A DNA stretch of 64,000 bases from Stagnihabitans lacustris (GTDB lineage: Bacteria > Pseudomonadota > Alphaproteobacteria > Rhodobacterales > Rhodobacteraceae). The notes below the pieces were generated by a model, which was not told where the DNA came from, did no database searches, and worked only from the letters and a program-made list of their open reading frames with translations. Shown one piece after another: positions 56,201-63,651 of the stretch. The DNA is taken from positions 124,001 to 188,000 of the forward strand of contig NZ_JAPDGS010000002.1 of assembly GCF_025950525.1 (NCBI RefSeq), read 5' to 3'. The position numbers and the translations under genes are program-made. Each line of letters starts with the position of its first letter. Within the stretch, counting starts at the first letter, position 1.

Positions 56201-59200
56201 CAATATCGAAAACATCCACCTTGCCGGCACTGCCCATATTGCCACGGGTGGCGCGGGCGACAACCTGCTGGAGGGCGCCGAGGGCGATGACGACCTGGAT
56301 GGCGGCGGCGGCGATGACCTGCTTTTGGGCGAAGAGGGCAATGACGACCTGACGGCGGATGCGGGCCATGACACGCTGGTCGGCGGGCAGGGCGACGACA
56401 CCTATCACCTGACCGGCGGCACGGTTGAAATCGAGGACTATGAGGGCCACGACGCAATCGACGCCTCGGCCAGCGTGACCGACGACCACATCGACCTTTC
56501 GGGCGAAACCGAGTCCGAGATCGAAGGTGGGATCGTCCATATCAGCCAGCCCGGCACGACCTCGCGGCCCTTTGATGTGCAATTCCTGCAAGACCTGTCG
56601 GGGTCGTTTGGCGATGACATTGCCAATGTGCGCGGCCTTGTGCCTCAGATCGTCGGCGCCATCCATGCGGTGCAGGTCAACAGCACCTTTGGCGTGTCGT
56701 CCTTCATCGACAAGCCGGTTTCGCCTTTTGGGGCGACCGGGGAATGGGTGTTCCATCAAGAGCTGATGCAGACCACGGATGCGACCGCTTTGGCCGCGAC
56801 CTACACCAATCTGGCGATCCGTTTCGGCAATGACGCGCCCGAAGCCCAGATCGAGGGGCTGATGCAACTGGCGCTGCATGACACCGAAGTGGGATTCCGG
56901 TCGGATTCGGCGCGCTTTGTGGTGCTGTTCACCGATGCGCCCTATCACATGGCGGGGGATGGCGCGCTTGGCGGCATCCTGACGCCGAACAACGGCGATC
57001 CGCTGTTCCCCGGCAATGGCGCGATGGAGGATTACCCGACCATCGCCCAGTTGTCGGCGGCGCTGACGGCGGCCAATATCACGCCGATCTTTGCCATCGC
57101 CGGCGGGTTCGAGACGGTCTATCAGGATCTGGCCACCCAGCTTGGCCGTGGGGTTGTGGTGTCTTTGACGGCCAACAGCTCGAACATCGTGCAGGCGATC
57201 ACCAACGGCGTGACCGCGGCCACGACCACCCATATCGAGGATGCCCATGCTGGTTCCGGCGATGACACGGTGCTTGGGGCGGGCGAGGACAACGGGCTTT
57301 GGGGCGGCGCGGGCAACGACCGGCTGGAGGGGCGCGGCGGGGATGACCACCTGGAGGGCGGCGAGGGCGATGACCTCTTGTCGGGCGGGGCGGGCAACGA
57401 CCTTCTCGACGGCGGTTCGGGCGCTGACACTGTGACCTTCTCGGGGCTGCGGGCGGATTACGACGTCGCAGCAACGGCGGGCGGCTTTGTCCTGACCGAT
57501 CTGCGCGGCGCGGCCGATGGCGTCGACACGGTCCTTGGCGCGGAAAGCTTTGCCTTTGCCGATGGCACGGTGGCCGCCGCCGCCCTGATTGCGGCACCCG
57601 CGGTCCTGACATTGGTCATGGATGTGGATGCCGCCCCTGACAGCCTTGCCGAGATGTCCGCAGCAGGCACCGCAACCGGGGTGACGCTTGCGGCTCTGGA
57701 CCAATTCGGCGCCCCGATCCCGGCAAGCTTTGAGCTGGTCACGGATGCCACGGGCACCGTTCTGGCTGCAGCGGGGGCCTTTGCGATTGATGCCCTTGGC
57801 GTGGTGAGCGTGCTTGACGGCAGCTTGCTGGACTATGAGACCGCGACAAGCCAGACGATCTGGGTTCGTGTGACCTCGGCTGCGGGGGATGTCATTGTGA
57901 CCGCGGTGACGCTGAATGTGACGGATGTCTTTGAACCGGTGATCGTTGCCGTCACCCTGACCGGCGCGGCCAACACCTATGCGGCGGCCACCAACGACCA
58001 CTATGTCGTCAATGGCTTGGGCGGCCATGACACGATCACGACCGCCGACGGCAACGATACGCTGACCGGCGGAACCGGCAACGATCTTTTGACCTCGGGC
58101 GGGGGGGATGACACCTTCCTGGTCGCCACCGGCCAGGGCTTTGACGCGGTGGATGGCGGGTTTGGGCATGACGTCCTCCGGGCAACCGCCGCGAATACCG
58201 TGATCGGCATCTCGACCCTGATGGGCATCGAAGAGATCACCTCGGGCGGATTTGCCGGGGTGAAACTTGTGGGCAGCTCAGCCGCCAACCTGATTGACCT
58301 GTCGGCCACGACCCTGACCGGCATCACTGTGATCGACGGTGGCAGCGGGGCTGATACTGTGACGGGCTCGGCACAGGCAGACACGATCCAGGGCGGGGCC
58401 GGGAACGATGCCCTGAGCGGCGGCGCGGGCGACGACAGGTTCCTGATGGGCCTTGGTCATGGTTTTGACGCGGTGGATGGCGGTGCCGGGTATGATATCC
58501 TCGCCGCATCCGCAGCCAATGCCGTGATCGGCGTCTCGTCCCTGATGGGTATCGAAGAGATCACCTCGGGCGGATATGCTGGGGTCAAGCTGGCCGGGAC
58601 TTCTGCCGCCAACCTGATCGACCTGTCGGCCACGACCCTGACCGACATCACCCGGATCGAGGCGGGCAGCGGGGCCGATACGGTCATCGGCTCGGCGCAA
58701 TCCGACACGATCGACGGCGGCGCGGGCAATGACGTCATCCAGGCCGGCGGCGGCGACGATGTGATCACCCTGGGTCTTGGTTCCGGCACCGATGCCTATG
58801 ATGGTGGTCAAGGTCAGGACGAGATCCGCGCGGCGGCAGACTTTACGGTCATCGGGGTTTCGGCCTTGATCAATGTGGAAAGCATCTCGGCCGCAGGCTT
58901 TGCGGGTGTAACCATGGCCGGAAGTTCCAAGAGTGATGCGCTTGATCTGACGGGTGTCACCCTGACGGGGATTTCCGCGATCAATGGCCTTGCCGGGAAT
59001 GACACGATGACCGGAAGCGCGGGGGCCGATGTCTTGAACGGAGGCAGCGGCAAGGACGTGCTGACCGGTGGGCTTGGCGCGGATACCTTTGTCTTCGCCC
59101 TGGCTTCTGATACGAGGACGACCGCCTGGGACAGGGTCTCTGACTTTGTCCAAGGGGAGGACTTGATCGACCTGTCCCTGATGGATGCCGATGCGCTTGC

Positions 59201-59402
59201 GATGGGCGATCAGGCCTTCACGTTCATCGGAACGGCGGCCTTCGGGCTTCATGCGGGCGAAGTCAGGGTGTCCACCGGGTCGGCGGGTTATCTGCGTGTC
59301 CTGGGGGATATCGACGGCAATGGAAGCGCCGATTTCGAACTTCGGCTGGATCTGCAAGCCGGGATCACCGGCCCTCTGATGGCCAGCGACTTCCTGCTTT
59401 GA
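53208..59402 (+). CDS. Giant RTX protein with integrin-alpha-like propeller and integrin-beta-I-like domain
   Basis: A 2064-residue type I secreted protein. Residues 15-475 hold seven FG-GAP repeats, each with a calcium loop of the DxNxDGxxD kind (D47 in GDLNGDGIAD, the last at 442), like the seven-bladed integrin alpha propeller. RTX and ENLTLTG units follow to about 1110. Residues 1122-1341 are a vWA domain with DLSGSFGDD (1129-1137), NDAPEA and LFTDAPYH, matching the MIDAS, ADMIDAS and SyMBS residues of integrin beta chains. A cadherin-like domain (1463-1590), three 108-residue repeats (1645-1968) and a serralysin-type secretion end (ASDFLL) follow. No Sec signal. The start MPIPNTKIF has a weak ribosome site. 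Probably an adhesin; binding is not shown. Confidence 0.85.
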   Translation: MPIPNTKIFLGSTILAGGGFTLTPNTAGDFAPTLTGLPAPAWLAGIGDLNGDGIADIAIGASGDDDKLVDAGRIFVTMGGITAGGSTGIATNSWIIDGVNAGDLAGFALAGSADMNADGLGELLIGAPGVNVGAQADAGAAYVAFGQSAPGGLDLNDIFTANGGGFAIKGQLAGDAAGYAVLSVGDMNGDGRADVLIGAPGQDAGGTDAGAAYVVWGKTSVGAVQLNNVALGTGGFKIIGAAAGEGIGRAMARLGDQNGDGRSEILLGGQDAVYVVDGKATGATVNLAALSGGYKISGAAGSGVGASVASVGDVNGDGRDDILIGAPGEDRAYVVFGQAGHAAVDLTGAFDGFAITAEAGGDLATLVVTGGVDLNRDGIADLVIGASGNAEGGFDAGAVYVVWGGTGSSTVDLGAVAQGFGGAKIVGDAGSLLGSSVAIGGDMNGDGVADLILGAPGAGESVRVLYTPTSWQPDLNIYGTTGADVMGPGFGGLHQIGAGNDAIMALEGDDSVDAGGGDDTVEGGAGADTILGGLGRDSLDGGTGVDSLVGGAGDDLYIVDDADLVVELAGEGTDTVLASVSHALAAEVENLTLTAGFLTATGNALNNVLTGTYGQDTLDGGAGDDRMVGGFGNDRYVVDSAGDQVVEGLNGGIDTVVSSVDYTLSNDVENLILTGAAHVGIGNNDNNAITGGAGNDTLDGGFGSDLLTGGAGDDTYILAYGGDGIVEALGGGTDQVISSQTTTVLAAYVENLTLTGSAVSGTGNGLANMLTGNALANTLDGGMGADTMAGGAGNDSYVVDNMGDVVIELAGGGIDTVTTAFNYTLTEGEIENLTLTGAARMATGNSSANVITGTAGDDTISGGAGADTLIGGLGNDTYVVDDLGDIVTEGADPGVDHVLASASHTLGANIEHLTLTVAGLTGTGNTLANEMTGSSGSDSLYGQEGNDTLDGGSGADYLEGGAGDDTYVIDDAGDVVIEALGGGIDTVTVMVDGLTIADNIENIHLAGTAHIATGGAGDNLLEGAEGDDDLDGGGGDDLLLGEEGNDDLTADAGHDTLVGGQGDDTYHLTGGTVEIEDYEGHDAIDASASVTDDHIDLSGETESEIEGGIVHISQPGTTSRPFDVQFLQDLSGSFGDDIANVRGLVPQIVGAIHAVQVNSTFGVSSFIDKPVSPFGATGEWVFHQELMQTTDATALAATYTNLAIRFGNDAPEAQIEGLMQLALHDTEVGFRSDSARFVVLFTDAPYHMAGDGALGGILTPNNGDPLFPGNGAMEDYPTIAQLSAALTAANITPIFAIAGGFETVYQDLATQLGRGVVVSLTANSSNIVQAITNGVTAATTTHIEDAHAGSGDDTVLGAGEDNGLWGGAGNDRLEGRGGDDHLEGGEGDDLLSGGAGNDLLDGGSGADTVTFSGLRADYDVAATAGGFVLTDLRGAADGVDTVLGAESFAFADGTVAAAALIAAPAVLTLVMDVDAAPDSLAEMSAAGTATGVTLAALDQFGAPIPASFELVTDATGTVLAAAGAFAIDALGVVSVLDGSLLDYETATSQTIWVRVTSAAGDVIVTAVTLNVTDVFEPVIVAVTLTGAANTYAAATNDHYVVNGLGGHDTITTADGNDTLTGGTGNDLLTSGGGDDTFLVATGQGFDAVDGGFGHDVLRATAANTVIGISTLMGIEEITSGGFAGVKLVGSSAANLIDLSATTLTGITVIDGGSGADTVTGSAQADTIQGGAGNDALSGGAGDDRFLMGLGHGFDAVDGGAGYDILAASAANAVIGVSSLMGIEEITSGGYAGVKLAGTSAANLIDLSATTLTDITRIEAGSGADTVIGSAQSDTIDGGAGNDVIQAGGGDDVITLGLGSGTDAYDGGQGQDEIRAAADFTVIGVSALINVESISAAGFAGVTMAGSSKSDALDLTGVTLTGISAINGLAGNDTMTGSAGADVLNGGSGKDVLTGGLGADTFVFALASDTRTTAWDRVSDFVQGEDLIDLSLMDADALAMGDQAFTFIGTAAFGLHAGEVRVSTGSAGYLRVLGDIDGNGSADFELRLDLQAGITGPLMASDFLL
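58141..59112 (+). repeat. Three 324-bp tandem repeats in the RTX gene
   Basis: Units start at 58141, 58465 and 58789, exactly 324 bp (108 residues) apart. Units 1 and 2 are close copies (LMGIEEITSGG..GVKL and NLIDLSATTLT in both). Unit 3 is diverged (LINVESISAAG..GVTM). Each unit ends in RTX nonapeptides. Such repeats can lengthen or shorten the adhesin by recombination. Confidence 0.85.
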
Positions 59403-59408
59403 GCCGAT

Positions 59409-59442
59409 CGCTGCGGCGGCCTGGCACCGGGTCGCCGCAGCG
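59409..59442 (+). terminator. Stem-loop after the giant RTX gene
   Basis: CGCTGCGGCG and CGCCGCAGCG form a perfect ten-base stem around a 14-base loop, starting seven bases after the stop. There is no T run, so termination may need Rho, or it may only protect the transcript end. Confidence 0.55.
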
Positions 59443-59480
59443 GACTGACAGTCTTCTTGCGCCAAAGAGCGATGACATTG

Positions 59481-59507
59481 CCCGGATCGTCGCAAGGGGC
59501 GGAAAGC
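59481..59507. repeat. 27-bp intergenic repeat, second copy
   Basis: It begins CCCGGATCGT and ends GCGGAAAGC and matches 46271-46297 with two differences. It lies in the 275-bp gap between the convergent RTX and LysR genes, which holds nothing else apart from the stem-loop at 59409. Confidence 0.5.
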
Positions 59508-59677
59508 CGTCGGTGAACGAACCTTGGTGTCGCGAAAACGGACGCTTGAACGAGAGTGCGTGACGGCCGTCGATCCTTTTTTGGTGGCGATTTTTCCAAG
59601 ACTGCAGTCAGGATTTGCGCTGTTGAGCGTGGAGCCCTGGCCGCGCCGCATCATGACAGATGAGATAGCACATCAGC

Positions 59678-60631
59678 CTATTTGATCGGTGTCTCTGAAT
59701 TCATAGCGGTCAAACGGTCGCCCTGCTGTGTTGGCTGCCCGTCTGGATCGCTCCTCAATCGCAGCCAATCCCAAAGGGCCTGGACGGGCGGTCGCGTGAA
59801 GTTGCGGGTCCAGCAGGACATGTAAAGCGGCACGGTCTTTGTCAAAGCGGACTGGCAGACCTGCACCAGGTGGCCGCCCCTCAGGGCCCGGTCCGCCTCG
59901 CGCGCTGTTGCCAGACAAATGCCAAGGCCAAGCTCCGCCGCTTGCAGCATCTGGCCCGTGTCCGAGAAGTTATAGCCCCGCGAGAACTCGGCCCGGGCAG
60001 AGCCAGCGGCCGTGAACCACGATTGCCAGTCGTTCAGCGTCTCGTCATGCAACAGCGGCGCGGCATCAAGCCTTTGACGGTCCGGCACATCCGGCAGACC
60101 GGCCGCAAGCGCGGGCGCACACAGAGGGATCAGCGCATCCTCGGCCAAAAGCAGCGACTGCGCCCCTGCAGCGGGCCAAGGCCGCGGTCCAAGAACGATG
60201 TCGATCTCGGCCTCTTCGGGCACCTCCGTTTGGTCCGAGGTATGGACCCAAGGGTCGATCCAGGGGTGGGTGTCGCGCAGTTGTGTCAACAGGGGTAGGA
60301 ACCAGCCCGAAGCCAAGGCGGCAGGCATCATCACGATAACCGATCCCGGCTTGGAATAGGCATTCAGGCGGCGGACGCCGTGGCGCAGCTCCTCCAGCGC
60401 GGATTGCGCGGTGATCAGGAAATCGCGCCCGGCATCGACCAGCTCGATCCGCCGCCCGATGCGGCGAAACAACGGCTGGCCCAGGTGATCTTCCAGCACC
60501 CGCACCTGATGGCTTATGGCCGATTGGGTGATGTTCAACTCTTCCGCCGCGCGGGAAAAGCTTTGCAGCCGGGCGGCGGCCTCGAACCCGATCAGCGTCG
60601 AGAGGGGGGGCAGGCTGCGATAGGTGCTCAT
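59678..60631 (-). CDS. LysR-family regulator of the agmatine cluster
   Basis: A 317-residue GcvA-like LysR regulator. The winged helix (LIGFEAAARLQSFSRAAEEL, then ITQSAISHQVRVLEDHLGQP) is followed by the effector domain. It is divergent from agmatine deiminase, with a palindromic site in the gap. It most likely senses agmatine or a product and controls the cluster. Confidence 0.9.
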   Translation of the reverse strand: MSTYRSLPPLSTLIGFEAAARLQSFSRAAEELNITQSAISHQVRVLEDHLGQPLFRRIGRRIELVDAGRDFLITAQSALEELRHGVRRLNAYSKPGSVIVMMPAALASGWFLPLLTQLRDTHPWIDPWVHTSDQTEVPEEAEIDIVLGPRPWPAAGAQSLLLAEDALIPLCAPALAAGLPDVPDRQRLDAAPLLHDETLNDWQSWFTAAGSARAEFSRGYNFSDTGQMLQAAELGLGICLATAREADRALRGGHLVQVCQSALTKTVPLYMSCWTRNFTRPPVQALWDWLRLRSDPDGQPTQQGDRLTAMNSETPIK

Positions 60632-60639
60632 GAGTGATT

Positions 60640-60652
60640 TCTATTGAATAGA
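60640..60652. promoter_or_regulatory. Palindrome TCTATT-G-AATAGA between LysR and aguA
   Basis: A perfect 13-bp palindrome with a T-N11-A frame, eight bases upstream of the LysR start codon in the divergent gap. This is the size and symmetry expected of a LysR recognition site, and autoregulation would fit its place. Confidence 0.55.
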
Positions 60653-60726
60653 TCAGAATTTGGCGTTTTGACCAGTGTAATGCTCATCCTATCCTTGGGT
60701 CCAGACCCTTTTGCCCCGAGGATTCC

Positions 60727-61758
60727 ATGACCCGCCAAGACCCGGCACAGCACGCCAGCCCGAAATCGCTTGGATTTCACATGCCCGCCGAATACGCCCC
60801 CCACAAGCGCACCTGGATGATGTGGCCCACCCGCGCCGAGGTCTGGCCGGACATGGCGGCCACCAAGCGCGACTATGCCCTGGTGGCGCAGGCGATTGCC
60901 GAATTCGAGCCGCTGTGCATGGCGGTCCGCCCCGAGGACGCCACTGAGGCGCGGGCGATGTTGGGCGCGGGCATTGACCTGTTCGAGGTGCCGCTGGATG
61001 ACAGTTGGGCCCGCGACGCCGGGCCGAATTTCGTGGTGGACGCCATGGGCAACAAGGCCGCCAGCCTGTTCACCTTTTCCGCCTGGGGGCACAAATATGC
61101 TCCGTTTGACAAGGACGCAGCCTTTGGCGCGGCGGTGGCCTCGCGTGAGGGTCTGCGCGCCTTCAAATCGCCGCTCTTGGCCGAAGGCGGCGGCGTGACG
61201 GTCGACGGGCAAGGCACGATCATCACCACCGACACCTGTTTTCTGAACCCCAACCGCAACCCGACCTGGACGCGGGAACAGGTGACGCAGGAGCTTCTGG
61301 AAACCCTTGGCGGGGAAAAGGTGATCTGGCTGCCCGGCAATGCCGATGAGACGGAAACCGACGGCCATGTCGATGGCATCGCGGTCTTTGTGGCCCCCGG
61401 CGTGGTGCTGATCGAAGGCGCCGATGATCCGACCGATCCCTGGCGTCACATCAAGCAGGCCAACATCGACGCCCTGCGCGGCCAGACCGATGCACAGGGC
61501 CGCGAGATCCGCATGGTGATGATCCCCGAGGCCGAGGAAAGCTGCATCATCGGCGAGAAATTCTGCCGGTCCTACGTCAACTGCTATTTCGTCAACGGCG
61601 GGGTCATCATGCCCGAATACGGCACGCCCAACGACGCCATCGCCCGCGATATCTTTCAGGCGCTGTTCCCGTCCTATCGCATCCGCGGCGTGCATATCCC
61701 CAACATCTGCCTGGGCGGCGGCGGCATCCACTGCATCACCCAGCAGGAGCCCGCATGA
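60727..61758 (+). CDS. aguA: Agmatine deiminase
   Basis: A 343-residue cytosolic enzyme that hydrolyses agmatine to N-carbamoylputrescine. The catalytic pattern is complete: DDSWARDAGPNF, LLAEGGGVTVDGQG, TDGHVDGIAVF and the C-terminal cysteine in LGGGGIHCITQQ. The stop overlaps the LuxR-type gene by four bases. The next enzyme of the route, AguB, is at the right edge of the window on the other strand. Confidence 0.94.
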   Translation: MTRQDPAQHASPKSLGFHMPAEYAPHKRTWMMWPTRAEVWPDMAATKRDYALVAQAIAEFEPLCMAVRPEDATEARAMLGAGIDLFEVPLDDSWARDAGPNFVVDAMGNKAASLFTFSAWGHKYAPFDKDAAFGAAVASREGLRAFKSPLLAEGGGVTVDGQGTIITTDTCFLNPNRNPTWTREQVTQELLETLGGEKVIWLPGNADETETDGHVDGIAVFVAPGVVLIEGADDPTDPWRHIKQANIDALRGQTDAQGREIRMVMIPEAEESCIIGEKFCRSYVNCYFVNGGVIMPEYGTPNDAIARDIFQALFPSYRIRGVHIPNICLGGGGIHCITQQEPA

Positions 61759-62069
61759 CCGCCCTGCCCCCCCATGCCTTCACGGCGCATGGCATGGGTC
61801 TGCATGTCATGGCCGCCATGGCGCATTTCGGCACCTCGCGGCTGTCAGAGCGCGAGGCCGAGGTGGCGCAGTTGATCCTACAGGGCCATTCCTCCAAGGT
61901 CATCGCGCGGATGCTGGGCAACAGCCCGGAAACCGTGAAAGTGTTTCGCAAGCGCATCCATACCAAGCTGGGGCTTGCCACCTCGGCAGAGCTGTTTTCG
62001 CTCTTTCTTGCGGCGCTCTGTGCAGCGCCCCATGGTTCCACCGACGACCCGTTGATCCACCTGAACTGA
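61755..62069 (+). CDS. Small LuxR-type HTH regulator
   Basis: A 104-residue protein that is little more than a LuxR-type DNA-binding domain: LSEREAEVAQLILQGHSSKV, ARMLGNSPETVKVFRKRIHT, KLGLATSAELFSLFLAAL. There is no sensor or receiver domain. It overlaps aguA by four bases and lies between two deiminase genes, so it probably controls this polyamine cluster together with the LysR protein. Confidence 0.88.
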   Translation: MTALPPHAFTAHGMGLHVMAAMAHFGTSRLSEREAEVAQLILQGHSSKVIARMLGNSPETVKVFRKRIHTKLGLATSAELFSLFLAALCAAPHGSTDDPLIHLN

Positions 62070-62079
62070 GGCCTTGTTC

Positions 62080-63177
62080 ATGATGACCCGCCGTTCCCTG
62101 ATGCGTTCTGCCGCCGCTGCTGGTGGCCTGTCCCTTTTGCCGCGCGGGACCTTTGCGGCGGGTGCCGGGGCGCAGGGCTTTTGGTATCCCGAGGAAACCG
62201 ACCCGCATGAACGCACCTTCATGCAATGGCCGGTGAACCCCGCCGTGCATGATGACCCGGATTTTCTGTATGATCTGCAAGGCACCATCGCCGATATCGC
62301 CAGCACGATTGCCGAGTTCGAACCCGTCGTGATGCTGGCCGCGGCCAAGTATCACAAGGCGATCAGGAAACTGGTCTCCGGTCAGGTGGAGCTGTGGGAC
62401 ATCCCCACCGATGACCTGTGGGCGCGCGACTCTGGGCCTTCGTTTGTTGTCGATGGCAAAGGCGGGCTGGCGGTGACGCAGTTCAACTTCAACGGCTGGG
62501 GGGCCAAGCAGGTGCATGGCAACGACGGCCAGATTGCCGCGCGGGTGGCCGAAAAGCTGGGCTTGGCCGTCTTCGATGTGGGTCTTGTCGGCGAGGCGGG
62601 CGGGGTGGAAACCGACGGACATGGCACGTTGATCGCGCACGAAAGTTCATGGGTAAACCCCAACCGCAACAAAGGCAGCAAGCCGCAGGTCGAGGCGATG
62701 CTTCTGGACACGATGGGGGCGCGGAAAATGATCTGGGCGCCGGGCATCAAGGGCGCTGACATCACCGACTACCACATCGACGCCTTGGCGCGGTTCGTAA
62801 AGCCGGGCCAAGTGCTGATCCAGATGGGAGAGGAGGTTGACCCCGACGACCCCTGGTCGGTGTCCGCCTTTGAAACCCGTGACATTCTGTCCAACGCGAC
62901 CGACGCCGAGGGGCGCAAGTTGGACCTCGTCACCCTGCCCGAACCCTATGACATCCGGGTGGACAGCCCGGATTTTGTGGCGTCTTACGTCAACTACTAC
63001 GTCTGCAATGGTGCGGTGATCGCGGCAGAGTTTGGGGACGAGGCCGCCGATGCCGAGGCCGCCGCCATCCTGGCCGACCTTTACCCCGGCCGCGAAATCG
63101 TGATGCTGAACATTGACGCGGTGGGCGAAGTGGGGGGCGGCATCCACTGTGCCACCCATGAACAACCCAAGGTGTAA
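62080..63177 (+). CDS. Exported agmatine deiminase-family protein (Tat signal)
   Basis: A 365-residue paralogue of agmatine deiminase. A twin-arginine signal (MMTRRSLMRSAAAAGGLSLL) precedes the mature domain. Catalytic pattern: DDLWARDSGPSF, EAGGVETDGHGT, an ITDYHIDALARF equivalent of the HVD motif, and the cysteine in GEVGGGIHCATHEQ. The domain is therefore likely active in the periplasm, on agmatine or a related guanidine. GAGG eight bases upstream supports the start. Confidence 0.9.
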   Translation: MMTRRSLMRSAAAAGGLSLLPRGTFAAGAGAQGFWYPEETDPHERTFMQWPVNPAVHDDPDFLYDLQGTIADIASTIAEFEPVVMLAAAKYHKAIRKLVSGQVELWDIPTDDLWARDSGPSFVVDGKGGLAVTQFNFNGWGAKQVHGNDGQIAARVAEKLGLAVFDVGLVGEAGGVETDGHGTLIAHESSWVNPNRNKGSKPQVEAMLLDTMGARKMIWAPGIKGADITDYHIDALARFVKPGQVLIQMGEEVDPDDPWSVSAFETRDILSNATDAEGRKLDLVTLPEPYDIRVDSPDFVASYVNYYVCNGAVIAAEFGDEAADAEAAAILADLYPGREIVMLNIDAVGEVGGGIHCATHEQPKV

Positions 63178-63178
63178 C

Positions 63179-63625
63179 GTGCTGAACTGGCTGACACGAC
63201 ATTCCGAGGCGCTGGAGGGGCTGGGCGGCCTTGCCACCGCCTTTGCCACCGTCACCGCGCTGATCGTGATCCCCTACCAGATCGCCCAGTCCGACCGCAT
63301 CCAGCGTGACCAGACCGCCCGCGAGATTTACCGCGAGTTTCTGAACCTGACCGTGCAGAAACCGGAATTGGCCAATGCCGACTACTGCGCGTTGACAGAC
63401 CCCAAGGAACAGACCGCCTATGCGGCCTATGTCGAATACCTGCTTTATACGTCTGAACAGATGATCGACACCTCGCCCGACTGGCGCGCGCCGATGGCCA
63501 GCTATCTGGAAGATCACATGGCCTATCTGTGCAGCGAAGGGGTCTGGGACGCGCAATCCCCCGATATCAAGGACCTGGTGGCCGAACTGGCGCTGACTTG
63601 TGAGGCGGAACAGGCCTGCAAATAG
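63179..63625 (+). CDS. Small membrane-anchored protein of unknown function
   Basis: A 148-residue protein. One N-terminal membrane helix (LGGLATAFATVTALIVIPYQ) is followed by a helical soluble part (DRIQRDQTAREIYREFLNLT). A pair of cysteines occurs near the end (CEAEQAC). GTG at 63179 has AAGG six bases upstream; an ATG 21 bp earlier is the alternative. It resembles the small DUF-type signalling proteins with an N-terminal TM and a helical tail. The link to polyamines is only by position. Confidence 0.75.
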   Translation: MLNWLTRHSEALEGLGGLATAFATVTALIVIPYQIAQSDRIQRDQTAREIYREFLNLTVQKPELANADYCALTDPKEQTAYAAYVEYLLYTSEQMIDTSPDWRAPMASYLEDHMAYLCSEGVWDAQSPDIKDLVAELALTCEAEQACK

Positions 63626-63651
63626 GGGCGGCCTGCACCGCCCCCTTTGCT

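Noticed and set aside
53190..58169. A 1659-codon open frame on the minus strand across the giant RTX gene
   Set aside because: It is antisense to strong repeats and mirrors the plus-strand codon bias. Its composition is Arg/Ala/Val-heavy and without domains; the plus strand has clear FG-GAP and RTX motifs.
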